Shown here: positions 40,475 to 48,482 of the stretch, in pieces | Numbering within the stretch: the first letter of the stretch is position 1 | Layout: each line of letters starts with the position of its first letter | DNA from: Akkermansiaceae bacterium UBA2367 | Lineage (GTDB): Bacteria; Verrucomicrobiota; Verrucomicrobiia; Verrucomicrobiales; DEV007 | Direction of reading: 5' to 3' | Length of the DNA: 58,451 nucleotides | Assembly (NCBI GenBank): GCA_002344525.1 | Contig: DDTJ01000039.1 | Span: 1,291-59,741 of the forward strand | Translations under genes and position numbers: made by a program | The notes under the pieces: model-generated | Told to the model about the DNA's origin: nothing | Seen by the model: the letters and a program-made list of their open reading frames with translations, nothing else | Databases searched by the model: none

Positions 40475-42082
40475 ATGACCCTCCTCACTTTCCTCTTCTT
40501 CACCGCCCTCGTCGGAGTCCTCACTTGGATGCTCACCCGCAAGGACGACCACGGCACCTCGACCGGATACTTCCTCGGCGGGCGGACCCTCACCGGCGGC
40601 TACATCGCGGGATCGCTCCTCCTGACAAACCTCTCCACCGAGCAACTCGTCGGCCTGAACGGCGCGGCCTTCAAGGACGGCATCTCCGTAATGGCCTGGG
40701 AGGTCATCGCCGGGGCCTCGCTCGTGGTCATGGCCCTCTTCTTCCTGCCGAAATACCTGCGCAGCGGCATCGCCACCATCCCCGAATTCCTTGAGAAGCG
40801 CTTCGACGCGACGGCGCGGACGATCACCAGCGTGATCTTCATCCTCGCCTACGCCGTCATCCTGCTGCCCATCATCCTCTATTCCGGGGCGATCGGGCTG
40901 ATGGGCATCCTCGACCTGAAGGCCCTCACCGGCGTCCAGAACGAGACGACCCTGCTCTGGATCACGGTCTGGTTCATCGGCGTCGTCGGGTCGATCTACG
41001 CGATCTTCGGCGGGCTGCGCACCGTCGCGGTCTCGGACACGCTCAACGGCTTCGGCCTGCTCGCCGGATCGGTCATGATCGTCGTCTTCGCCCTGAACGC
41101 CGCCGGGGACGGCGGGCCGCTCGAAAACCTCGCCGCGATCCGGGAGGCGCATCCGGAAAAGTTCAACTCGATCGGGGGCAAAGGCTCTTCGGTCCCCTTC
41201 TCGACCCTCTTCACCGGGGTGCTCCTGATCAACCTCTTCTACTGGACGACGAACCAGCAGATCATCCAGCGCACCTTCGGCGCGACCAATCTCGCCGAGG
41301 GGCAGCGCGGCGTCCTCCTCGCCGGAGTCTTCAAGGTGCTGGCCCCGCTCGTCCTCGTCCTGCCGGGGATCGTCGCCTTCCACCTCTACGGCGGGCGCGA
41401 GGGCTTCAAACCCGACGACGCCTACGGCACCCTCGTCAGCGAAGTCCTCCCGAAATGGCTCACCGGCTTCTTCGCCGCGGTCATGGTCGGGGCCATCCTC
41501 AGTTCCTTCAACTCGGCCCTCAACTCCACCGCGACGCTCTTTTCGCTCGGAGTCTACAAACCCTTCACCAAGGGCGCCCTCGGGGACGACCGGAAAGTCA
41601 TCAACAACGGCAAGCTCGTCGGCACCGTCGTCGCCATCCTCGCGATGACCGCCGCGCCGCTCCTCGCGGGGCAGGACAGCCTCTTCGGCTACCTCCAAAA
41701 GATGAACGCGCTCTACTTCATCCCCCTCTTCGCAGTGGTGCTGGCGGGCTTCCTCTTCAAGCGCGGCGGCGCGCTCGCGGCGAACCTCTCGCTGGTGGCC
41801 GGATGCGGCATTCTCATCCTCGGCTACTTTGTGCCGCCCTTCTCGGACTGGGCGAAGAAGATCCACGAATTCCATTTCGCCGCGCTCGTCTTCGCCACGC
41901 TGATGCTCTTCCAATTCGTCATGAGCAAGGTCCGCCCCCTGCCGCAGCCTTGGAAGCACCATCACACCGGCGAGGTCGACCTGACCCCGTGGAAATGGGC
42001 CAAGCCCTTCGGCATCGGCCTCGTCGTCTTCGTCCTGTTCATCTATCTCGTCTTCGCGGATTTCTCGGCGTTGTGGAGATAG
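40475..42082 (+). CDS. Sodium:solute symporter (SSS family)
   Basis: 535-residue polytopic protein with about 14 helices. The SSS pattern is visible in STGYFLGGRTLTGGYIAGSL, LLTNLSTEQLVGLNGAAFK, INLFYWTTNQQIIQRTFGA and GAILSSFNSALNSTATLFS (sodium-site Ser/Asn). It resembles the solute:sodium symporters acting on sugars. Linkage to the secreted mutarotase supports a hexose substrate, which is inference. The start ATG lies inside a CCCATGACC repeat phrase. Confidence 0.9.
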   Translation: MTLLTFLFFTALVGVLTWMLTRKDDHGTSTGYFLGGRTLTGGYIAGSLLLTNLSTEQLVGLNGAAFKDGISVMAWEVIAGASLVVMALFFLPKYLRSGIATIPEFLEKRFDATARTITSVIFILAYAVILLPIILYSGAIGLMGILDLKALTGVQNETTLLWITVWFIGVVGSIYAIFGGLRTVAVSDTLNGFGLLAGSVMIVVFALNAAGDGGPLENLAAIREAHPEKFNSIGGKGSSVPFSTLFTGVLLINLFYWTTNQQIIQRTFGATNLAEGQRGVLLAGVFKVLAPLVLVLPGIVAFHLYGGREGFKPDDAYGTLVSEVLPKWLTGFFAAVMVGAILSSFNSALNSTATLFSLGVYKPFTKGALGDDRKVINNGKLVGTVVAILAMTAAPLLAGQDSLFGYLQKMNALYFIPLFAVVLAGFLFKRGGALAANLSLVAGCGILILGYFVPPFSDWAKKIHEFHFAALVFATLMLFQFVMSKVRPLPQPWKHHHTGEVDLTPWKWAKPFGIGLVVFVLFIYLVFADFSALWR

Positions 42083-42170
42083 CCTGAAGGAACCCGGTTG
42101 AGGCAAGTCTCGGAGAGGCACGGGACCACTCCCCCCTTGCCCCCCGCGAACGGCGTGCGAAGATCGGCCC

Positions 42171-43640
42171 ATGACCGGGAAAGGCGATCCAACATCCAGA
42201 ACGCGCGGAGCGATGCTGCCCGGCCTGCTCGCGTGGTGCTCCCTGGCCCCGGCGACCGCCGCCCCGCTCCCGCCGCTGGCGGAGAAATACTGCACCGCCT
42301 GCCATCTCGCGCCGCCGCCCGACTCGATGCTGCGCGAGCATTGGACGCAGGTCTTCGGTTTCATGGGCGTGTGGATTCGCGAGCGGAACCTGCCTTTCGA
42401 TCCGCCTGAATACACCGGGCTGCTGAACGAATACATCGCCCTCGCGCCGGAGCGCTTCGCCCCCATCCCCGACGACCTCGCTCCGCCGGGGCTGCGCTTC
42501 GAGGCGAAACCCGTGGGGGACGCCCCGGCCACGGAACGACCGACGATCACCGATCTGCGCCTCGTCGACCTCGATGGTGACGGACGACCGGAGGTGCTGG
42601 TCTGCGACGACGGCGCGGGGCGGGTTTCGCGGTTGCGGCATCTCGACGGAGGCTGGAGGGAGGAACCGATCTTCGATGTCCGCGCCCCCTCGCGCACGGC
42701 GGTCTTCGACTACGATGGCGACGGCCACCTCGACCTCGCGGTGGCTTCGCTGGGCTCGGTCCACCCGACCGACCAGCTCGCGGGCTCGGTCTGGCTGCTG
42801 AGGAACCAAGGGGACGGAACCTTCGACCCGCAGCTTCTGCTGTCCGAATGCCCCCGCGTCGCAGATGTGAAATGGGGCGATTTCAACGGCGACGGCAAGC
42901 CCGACCTGCTCGTCGTCCAGTTCGGCTGGAGGACGACGGGCGGCCTGCTCTGGCTGGAGCAGCAATCCCCGACGGTGTTCGTGAGCCACGCGATTGCGAA
43001 CGTGCATGGGGCGATGCAAGCCGAAGTTCTCGACTACGACGGCGACGGCCTTCTCGATTTCGTGGCCCTGTTCGCGCAGGAGCACGAGAGCCTCGTCCTC
43101 TTCCGCAACGACGGACGGGGCGGCTTCGAAAGCCGCGTCCTCGCGCGGGGACCGCATCCGGCCTTCGGTTCGTCGGGCTTTTCCATGGTCGATCTCGACG
43201 GCGACGGGGACATGGATTTCCTCTGGACGAATGGCGACATGATGGACGAGATCCCCGTCGCGAAACCCTACCACGGGCTGCGCTGGCTGGAGAACCGGGG
43301 CGGCGAACTGGTGCCGCACGAACTCGTCCGGATGCCGGGCTGCTACCGCGCCGTGGCGCACGACCTCGACGGCGACGGCGATCTCGACATCGTCGTGTCG
43401 AGCTTGTATCCCGATTGGGACATCCACGATTTCCCCAGCCTGATCTGGCTGGAGAACGATGGAAAAGGGAGCTTCACGGCGCGCCGCCTCCTCGATGCGC
43501 CCTCGAACCTCGCCTCCCTCGTCGTGGGCGATCTCAACGGGGACGGCTTGCCGGACATCCTCGTCGGCGGGATGCATGTGCCGGGTCCGCTCGGTCGCGT
43601 GGGGCGGCTCACCGGGCTGTTCGGGCTACGGCCCGAGTGA
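42171..43640 (+). CDS. Secreted haem-motif/FG-GAP repeat protein
   Basis: 489-residue protein. After a signal region (with a better start perhaps at ATG 42213, MLPGLLAW) comes one c-type haem motif CTACH in LAEKYCTACHLAPPPDSM. The rest is an FG-GAP/VCBS beta-propeller with at least six calcium-loop repeats of type DLDGDGRPEVLV, DYDGDGHLDLAV, DFNGDGKPDLLV, DLDGDGDLDIVV. Such proteins are common and unassigned in Verrucomicrobiota and Planctomycetota. It stands 88 bp after the symporter gene, probably as a separate unit. Confidence 0.85.
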   Translation: MTGKGDPTSRTRGAMLPGLLAWCSLAPATAAPLPPLAEKYCTACHLAPPPDSMLREHWTQVFGFMGVWIRERNLPFDPPEYTGLLNEYIALAPERFAPIPDDLAPPGLRFEAKPVGDAPATERPTITDLRLVDLDGDGRPEVLVCDDGAGRVSRLRHLDGGWREEPIFDVRAPSRTAVFDYDGDGHLDLAVASLGSVHPTDQLAGSVWLLRNQGDGTFDPQLLLSECPRVADVKWGDFNGDGKPDLLVVQFGWRTTGGLLWLEQQSPTVFVSHAIANVHGAMQAEVLDYDGDGLLDFVALFAQEHESLVLFRNDGRGGFESRVLARGPHPAFGSSGFSMVDLDGDGDMDFLWTNGDMMDEIPVAKPYHGLRWLENRGGELVPHELVRMPGCYRAVAHDLDGDGDLDIVVSSLYPDWDIHDFPSLIWLENDGKGSFTARRLLDAPSNLASLVVGDLNGDGLPDILVGGMHVPGPLGRVGRLTGLFGLRPE

Positions 43641-43653
43641 GCTTGGCTCGAAG

Positions 43654-43748
43654 CGCGGTAGGGACGGCTGGCTCAGCCGTCCGCCGAGGGATGGATGGCC
43701 GCCTTTTGCGGAAATGGCGGACGCCCCGGCGGTGCGTCCCTACCGTGC
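43654..43748. repeat. REP-like inverted hairpin pair, CGGTAGGGACG family
   Basis: The left arm GCGGTAGGGACGGCTGGCTC folds with AGCCGTCCGCC; the right arm on the other strand begins CACGGTAGGGACGCACCGCC and leads to CGTCCGCC. The two share CGGTAGGGACG and CGTCCGCC. The unit lies in the 183-bp gap between convergent genes (haem/FG-GAP protein and TauE-like exporter); the rest of the gap shows nothing. Confidence 0.8.
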
Positions 43749-43823
43749 TCCGCACCCGAAAAAGGCGATGCCCTTTGAATCTCGCAAGGGCGTGCAGCCT
43801 CCATTCCACATCATAGGGAGCGC

Positions 43824-44576
43824 TCAGAAAAAAAGCAGCCGCGCCCCGGCGATGGCGGAGAAGCCGTAGAGCAGAATCTCGAAGAGCCGCTGCGGCACAT
43901 GGCGGACGAGGCCCTTCCCCGCGAAGATGCCGAGGAGGAGCGCGGGCAAGAGGAGGAGGTTCAGCTTCAGCGATTCGGCATTGATGAGATCGAGGTTCCC
44001 GAGGAAGGGGATCTTGAAGAGGTTCACGAGGAGGAAGAGGCGCGCCCCGACGCCGAGGAAGTCCTCCTTCTTCATCTTGTGGACGAGGGCGTAGAGGGAG
44101 AAGACCGGCCCAGCCGCGTTCGCGAGCATGGTGGAGACGCCGATGAGGAGGCAACTGAACCAGCGGAAAAGCCGCGAGTCTGGGAGGTGCTCGAGGAAGT
44201 CGCGCTTGAACTCGCGCAGCAGTTGCAGGGCGAGCATGAGCAGGATGATCACCCCGATGACCCGCCGGGCGGAGCCGTCGTCGAGCCAGTCGAGGAGAAA
44301 GGAGGCTCCGACGATGGCGAGCAGGGTCACGGGGACGAGGGGCCAGATCTGCTTCCAGCTCGCGTAATGGCGGAAGAGGGGATAGACGACGAAGTCGCAG
44401 ACCACGAGCAGGGGCAGGATCACGCCGACGCTGTTCTTCGCGCCGAAGAGCTCCGCCATGATGAGGACGTTGAGAATGGCGAGCCCGGGAAAGCCCGTCT
44501 TCGACACGCCAAGGCAAAGCGTCCCCAGCGCGGCGAGGGCGAGGGAGGTCCAAGTGGCGTCGAAAGGCAGTTCCAA
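43824..44576 (-). CDS. TauE/SafE family membrane transporter
   Basis: 250-residue protein with about eight hydrophobic helices in two similar halves. TauE/SafE motifs are LCLGVSKTGFPGLAILNVLI in the first half and GVSTMLANAAGPVFSLYALV in the second. Family members export sulfite or sulfoacetate, or are linked to other sulfonates; the substrate here is unknown. Translation probably starts at TTG (44574-44576), which is right before the first helix. Stands alone, flanked by repeats on both sides. Confidence 0.88.
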   Translation of the reverse strand: MELPFDATWTSLALAALGTLCLGVSKTGFPGLAILNVLIMAELFGAKNSVGVILPLLVVCDFVVYPLFRHYASWKQIWPLVPVTLLAIVGASFLLDWLDDGSARRVIGVIILLMLALQLLREFKRDFLEHLPDSRLFRWFSCLLIGVSTMLANAAGPVFSLYALVHKMKKEDFLGVGARLFLLVNLFKIPFLGNLDLINAESLKLNLLLLPALLLGIFAGKGLVRHVPQRLFEILLYGFSAIAGARLLFF

Positions 44577-44638
44577 GGGGTGATCCGATACGACGGGAAG
44601 GGGGGATGGTCAATGGGTCACGGGTCATGGGGCCCGTG

Positions 44639-44721
44639 CTCTTACTCTCTACTCCTTACTCTTAACTCCTCGGGTTATGGGGAGGAGTAAGAGGTAAGGG
44701 TAAGGAGTAGGGAGTAAGAAG
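44639..44721. repeat. Inverted pair of GAGTAAGAG phrases, nothing inside
   Basis: CTCTTACTCTCTACTCCTTA on the left is answered by GGAGGAGTAAGAGGTAAGGG and GGAGTAGGGAGTAAG on the right, separated by about 12 bp. Same family as 12807-12911. Just before it, 44612-44637 carries the GGGTCACGGGTCATGGGG phrase. It fills the divergent region between the TauE-like and ThuA genes, so the promoters of both must lie in or beside it. Confidence 0.8.
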
Positions 44722-44794
44722 ACGCGGAACAAGCCACCCAGCCCCAGAAACCTCTTTCGCCAACGAGCAGCCCCCCGTAGCATGAGGCACACGC

Positions 44795-45562
44795 ATGAAA
44801 CCCCTCCTCGCCCTCCTCCTCCTGTCCGCCAGCCTATCCGCCGCAGCTCCCGCCCACATCGTCTTCCTCGTCTCCGAAGACCCGAACAACTACGACGCGG
44901 TCGGTTTCGCGAAGGGCTTCGCTGAAAACGAGCTCCGCGCCCTCGGACACCGCACGACGATCATCGAGGGGAACCAAGCCCAGCCGACCCATTTCGAGGG
45001 TCTCGCCGCCGCGTTGGAAAGCGCCGATCTCCTCGTCGTCTTCGTCCGCCGCGCCACGCCGCCGCAGGAGCAGCTTGACGCGATCCGCGCCCACCTTGCC
45101 GCGGGCAAGCCTCTCCTCGGCATCCGCACCGCCAACCATGCCTTCATCCCCCCGTCCGGCCAAGCGGAACCCTCGCCCGGCCTCGCCGCTTGGCCGGAGT
45201 TTGTCCCGGACATGCTCGGCTGCCAGAACACCGGCTACGAGACGAAGGGCCTGCCCTACCGAGTCGCCGTCCATCCGTCGGCCCCGGCGGAAAGTCCCCT
45301 GCTCGCCGGAGTCAATTCAGCGACGATCCTCGGACACACCTCGCTTTACCGCGTTCTGCCCCTGTCGGACGATGCCGCGCCCCTGCTGCTCGGAGAGGCG
45401 CAGGGGATCGAACCCGCCCAGCCTATCGCTTGGACGCGACTCCACGGGGCGGCCAAGGCACGTATCTTCTACACCAGCCTCGGAGACCCGCAGGATGTCG
45501 TCCAGCCAGCCGTGCGCCGTCTCCTCGTCAACGCGGTGCAGTGGACGTTGGCGGACGGGTGA
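44795..45562 (+). CDS. ThuA-like domain protein (secreted)
   Basis: 255-residue protein with a signal peptide (about 1-19) and a class-I glutamine-amidotransferase-like ThuA fold. Matching features are HIVFLVSEDPNNYDAVGFAK, ESADLLVVFVRRATPPQEQL, LGIRTANHAF and KARIFYTSLGDPQDVVQPAV (the conserved FYT-LG segment). ThuA proteins are linked to trehalose and other sugar catabolism; function here unknown. Length is normal. No operon partner: a REP-like pair follows its stop. Confidence 0.85.
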   Translation: MKPLLALLLLSASLSAAAPAHIVFLVSEDPNNYDAVGFAKGFAENELRALGHRTTIIEGNQAQPTHFEGLAAALESADLLVVFVRRATPPQEQLDAIRAHLAAGKPLLGIRTANHAFIPPSGQAEPSPGLAAWPEFVPDMLGCQNTGYETKGLPYRVAVHPSAPAESPLLAGVNSATILGHTSLYRVLPLSDDAAPLLLGEAQGIEPAQPIAWTRLHGAAKARIFYTSLGDPQDVVQPAVRRLLVNAVQWTLADG

Positions 45563-45564
45563 TA

Positions 45565-45664
45565 CCAAGGAGGGGGACTTTCCAAGTCCCCTTTACCCAA
45601 ACGGGACTTGAAAAGTCCCGCTCCTTTTCCCCACCTTTTACCTTTCACTTTTCACCTTTTACTC
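45565..45664. repeat. REP-like pair GGGGACTTTTCAAGTCCC plus GGTAAAAGTG phrase
   Basis: Two hairpins face each other at 45565-45630: left AAGGAGGGGGACTTTCCAAG, right on the other strand AAGGAGCGGGACTTTTCAAG. Directly beside them, 45632-45664 holds CACCTTTTACCTTTCACTTT and on, the phrase also found at 14431-14459. The phrase encodes the last residues (VKGEK) and the stop of the AraC-type gene. Confidence 0.8.
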
Positions 45665-46415
45665 CGCCCGAATACCCCCGCCGATACCCGCTCGGCGTCA
45701 CGCCGGTCACTTTGCGAAAGCGCTTCGTGAAGTGGCTCTGGTCGTAGAAGCCCGTCGCGGCAGCGACTTCGCTCAGGGGCATGCGCGTTGTCGCGAGGAG
45801 CCGCTGGGCCTCCTGCACGCGCAGGGAGAGCACGTATTCCATCGGCGAAAGACGCAGCACTTTGCGGAAGAGGCGGTTGAAATGCGGCACGGAAAGCCCG
45901 GCCAGCGCCGCCAAGTTCTCCGCGTCGATCTCGTCGACGAAGTGGGTCTCGATGTGCTCGATCACCTTCTGCAAACTGCCGAAGTGGGCGAGCTGCTCCT
46001 CCGGCGTCTCGATGGGCGTCATCAGGCCGAGCAGACCGACGATGCTCCCGTCCGGCGCTCGCAGCGGGCATTTGCTCGAAAGGAACCAGCCGGGCGTGCC
46101 CCGGATCGTGGGGACGAGCCAGATCTGGTTGGCGATGGTGCGGCCCGTCGCAAAGACGACGCGGTCGTTCGCCTCGTAGGCGTCGCCGAGGAGCGCGGGG
46201 AAGAAGTCCCGGGCGCGCTTCCCCACGAGATCTTCCGCACGGATGCGGTCGTAGCGGATGCGGTGGAAGTCGTTGTTGTAAATGTAGCGGCTTTCCAAAT
46301 TTTTGACAAAGATCCCGATGCCCGGCATCGCCGCCATCAGCTCGATGGGCTCGCGCAGACCGGGACAGCGGGCGAAAAACTCGTCTTGGAAGCGTTTCGG
46401 GTCGAAAGAGTGCAT
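45645..46415 (-). CDS. PAS-domain AraC-family transcription regulator
   Basis: 256-residue regulator. A PAS-like sensor (about 20-140: FVKNLESRYIYNNDFHRIRY, GTPGWFLSSKCPLRAPDGSI) is followed by two helix-turn-helix motifs of the AraC type (ENLAALAGLSVPHFNRLFRK and SEVAAATGFYDQSHFTKRFR), ending KVTGVTPSGYRRG. It probably controls the divergent DUF1501 gene 107 bp away. The final residues VKGEK and the stop are encoded by a repeat phrase, beyond the end of the conserved domain. Confidence 0.9.
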   Translation of the reverse strand: MHSFDPKRFQDEFFARCPGLREPIELMAAMPGIGIFVKNLESRYIYNNDFHRIRYDRIRAEDLVGKRARDFFPALLGDAYEANDRVVFATGRTIANQIWLVPTIRGTPGWFLSSKCPLRAPDGSIVGLLGLMTPIETPEEQLAHFGSLQKVIEHIETHFVDEIDAENLAALAGLSVPHFNRLFRKVLRLSPMEYVLSLRVQEAQRLLATTRMPLSEVAAATGFYDQSHFTKRFRKVTGVTPSGYRRGYSGGVKGEK

Positions 46416-46522
46416 GATCGAATCATACCAAAACCCGGCATCGCGCTACAAGACGCAACGTAAGAAATCCGATACTCTGGGACGTTCACCTTCAGCGGGA
46501 AACCCCAACCCCAAAAAGCGCC

Positions 46523-47902
46523 ATGTTCGATTTCCTTGCCGAAACCTCCGGTCCCCTCTGCGGGGCGAAGCGCACCCGCCGCGAGTTCCTCACCGTCGGA
46601 GCGCTCGCGCCCATCGGTCTCTCCCTGCCCCAGTTCCTCGCCGCGAAGCAGCATGGCAAGGTGAAGGGCGACGACTCGAAATCCTGCATCCTCATCTTCA
46701 ACCTCGGCGGGCCGAGCCACATCGACCTCTGGGACATGAAGCCCGACGCCCCCAGCGAGATCCGCGGCCCCTTCAAGCCCATCCGCACGAACGCCCCCGA
46801 CATCGACGTCTCCGAGATCCTGCCGCTCCACGCCAAGGTCGCGGACAAGTTCTCCCTCATCCGCTCCTGCCACCACGACGGGGCCGCCGTCCACGACGCG
46901 GGCTGGCAGATCATGCAGACCGGGCGCCGCTTCTCCGGCGGCATCGAGACGCCCCACGCGGGGGCCGTGGCCAATTTCCTGATGTCGGCGCGGAACGACC
47001 TGCCGCCCTTCGTCGTCCTGCCCGAGCTGATGGGCCGCGGCGGCGGCAACCTGCCGAACGGCCAAGCCGGCGGCTTCCTCGGGAAGGCCTACGATCCCTT
47101 CGCCCTCATGGCCGACCCGTCGCAGCCCGACTTCCGCGTGCCCGACCTGCTCCCGCCCGACCAGATCGGGGCGACGCGCCTCGACCGCCGCCAGCGGATG
47201 AGGCAGCTCGTCGATCAGACCGTGAAATCCTTCGAGGCGAGCGAGGACGCGCGGCTCCTCGACGAGAACTTCCACTCCGCCTTCCGGCTCATGAGCAGCG
47301 AGACGGCGCGCGCGGCCTTCGACCTCTCCAAGGAGCCGCCCGCCGTGCGCGAGCGCTACGGGATGAACCGCGTCGGCCAGTGCTTCCTCCTCGCCCGCCG
47401 TCTCGTCGAGAGCGGGGTGCGCTTCGTCACGGTGAACACCTTCCTCACCGTCTTCAACGAGCTGTCGTGGGACATCCACGGCTCGAAGCCCTTCATCTCG
47501 GTGACGCAGATGAAGGACGAGGTCGCCCCGATGTACGATCAGGCCTACTCCGCCCTGCTCGAGGACCTGCACCAGCGCGGCATGCTCGACGATGTGCTCG
47601 TCGCGGGCCTGAGCGAGTTCGGCCGCACCCCGAAGGTGAACCCGGCGGGCGGGCGCGACCACTGGCCGCAGTGCTTCACCTGCTCCTTCGCCGGAGGCGG
47701 GGTCAAGGGCGGTCAGGTCGTGGGCAAGAGCGACCCCATCGGCGGCTTCCCGGCGGAAAGGCCCGTCGCCCCCGGCGACATCGTCGCGACCATGTTCCAC
47801 GCGCTGGGCTTCGATCTGGAGACGCACCTGCCGGGACCGTCGGGACGGCCTTTCCCGATTGTCGATTTCGGGCGCGAGCCGGTGAAGGAGTTGTTTGGAT
47901 GA
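46523..47902 (+). CDS. DUF1501 (sulfatase-like) Tat-exported protein
   Basis: 459-residue protein with a Tat-type signal (RTRREFLTVGALAPIGLSLP). DUF1501 features are LIFNLGGPSHIDLWDMKPDA, LIRSCHHDGAAVHDAGWQIM, and AGLSEFGRTPKVNPAGGRDH followed by WPQCFTCSFAGGGVKGGQVV. Second copy in the window, clearly diverged from the one at 35708. It begins the divergent unit controlled by the AraC-type gene; its partner DUF1549/DUF1553 gene lies downstream after a small gene. Confidence 0.92.
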   Translation: MFDFLAETSGPLCGAKRTRREFLTVGALAPIGLSLPQFLAAKQHGKVKGDDSKSCILIFNLGGPSHIDLWDMKPDAPSEIRGPFKPIRTNAPDIDVSEILPLHAKVADKFSLIRSCHHDGAAVHDAGWQIMQTGRRFSGGIETPHAGAVANFLMSARNDLPPFVVLPELMGRGGGNLPNGQAGGFLGKAYDPFALMADPSQPDFRVPDLLPPDQIGATRLDRRQRMRQLVDQTVKSFEASEDARLLDENFHSAFRLMSSETARAAFDLSKEPPAVRERYGMNRVGQCFLLARRLVESGVRFVTVNTFLTVFNELSWDIHGSKPFISVTQMKDEVAPMYDQAYSALLEDLHQRGMLDDVLVAGLSEFGRTPKVNPAGGRDHWPQCFTCSFAGGGVKGGQVVGKSDPIGGFPAERPVAPGDIVATMFHALGFDLETHLPGPSGRPFPIVDFGREPVKELFG

Positions 47903-47909
47903 GACAAGG

Positions 47910-48338
47910 ATGAAGCTCATCGCCATCGCCACATGCTTCCTAACTCTCGGCGTTTCGACCAGCCGGGCGGGCGAAATCGTCCTGCCATACTCGGCGTTCG
48001 GTCCGCAGGTCGCAGCATGGGAACTGATCGGGATGCAATGCTGGCAGTGGGAACCCCACGGGGATGGCACTGGCATCGTTCCGCCAATCAAGGTCGTGGT
48101 TTTTTGGGATCAATCCTTGGAGGAGACCGCCAAGCGTCATCCCGTGAATCAAGAGAAGCTTCGGGATTTTCGATACGTCGAGTATTCAAAGGCGATTGAG
48201 CACATGGCGAATCTGATCAAGGACTTCAAGGAGGCGGAATTGGCCACAATCGACATCGAGAGAGGATTGGCCGATCTCCAAAAAGCATACAAGGCCGAAC
48301 GGTCGGATGCAGGCAGCCGGCGTTCTGTTGGTGATTGA
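47910..48338 (+). CDS. Secreted protein of unknown function
   Basis: 142-residue protein with a Sec signal peptide (MKLIAIATCFLTLGVSTSRA). The mature chain has AWELIGMQCWQWEPHGDGTG and an amphipathic helical C-terminal half (EHMANLIKDFKEAELATIDI). No family recognised. ATG 47910 is chosen for the signal peptide. Lower G+C than both neighbours and located between a DUF1501 gene and its DUF1553 partner, exactly like the lipoprotein gene at 34978. Confidence 0.6.
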   Translation: MKLIAIATCFLTLGVSTSRAGEIVLPYSAFGPQVAAWELIGMQCWQWEPHGDGTGIVPPIKVVVFWDQSLEETAKRHPVNQEKLRDFRYVEYSKAIEHMANLIKDFKEAELATIDIERGLADLQKAYKAERSDAGSRRSVGD

Positions 48339-48384
48339 TCTTTGTTATTTTGGATAATGAAAGCGCAACGAGACATTGGCCAGC

Positions 48385-48455
48385 GGCAGGCGGAGCGCCC
48401 GCCCTACAGGACTGGACCGAACGCGGGTTTCTGTAGGGCGGCCGCTCCGGCTGCC
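48385..48455. repeat. REP-like inverted hairpin pair, GGCAGGCGGAGCG family
   Basis: The left arm GGCAGGCGGAGCGCCCGCCC continues with TACAGG; the right arm on the other strand reads GGCAGCCGGAGCGGCCGCCC then TACAGA. Each arm folds through GGCGGAGCGCCCGCC-type stems. It lies 28 bp before the start codon of the DUF1549/DUF1553 gene. Confidence 0.8.
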
Positions 48456-48482
48456 CTGTCGTTTCTTGGTCGGTATGTCAGG

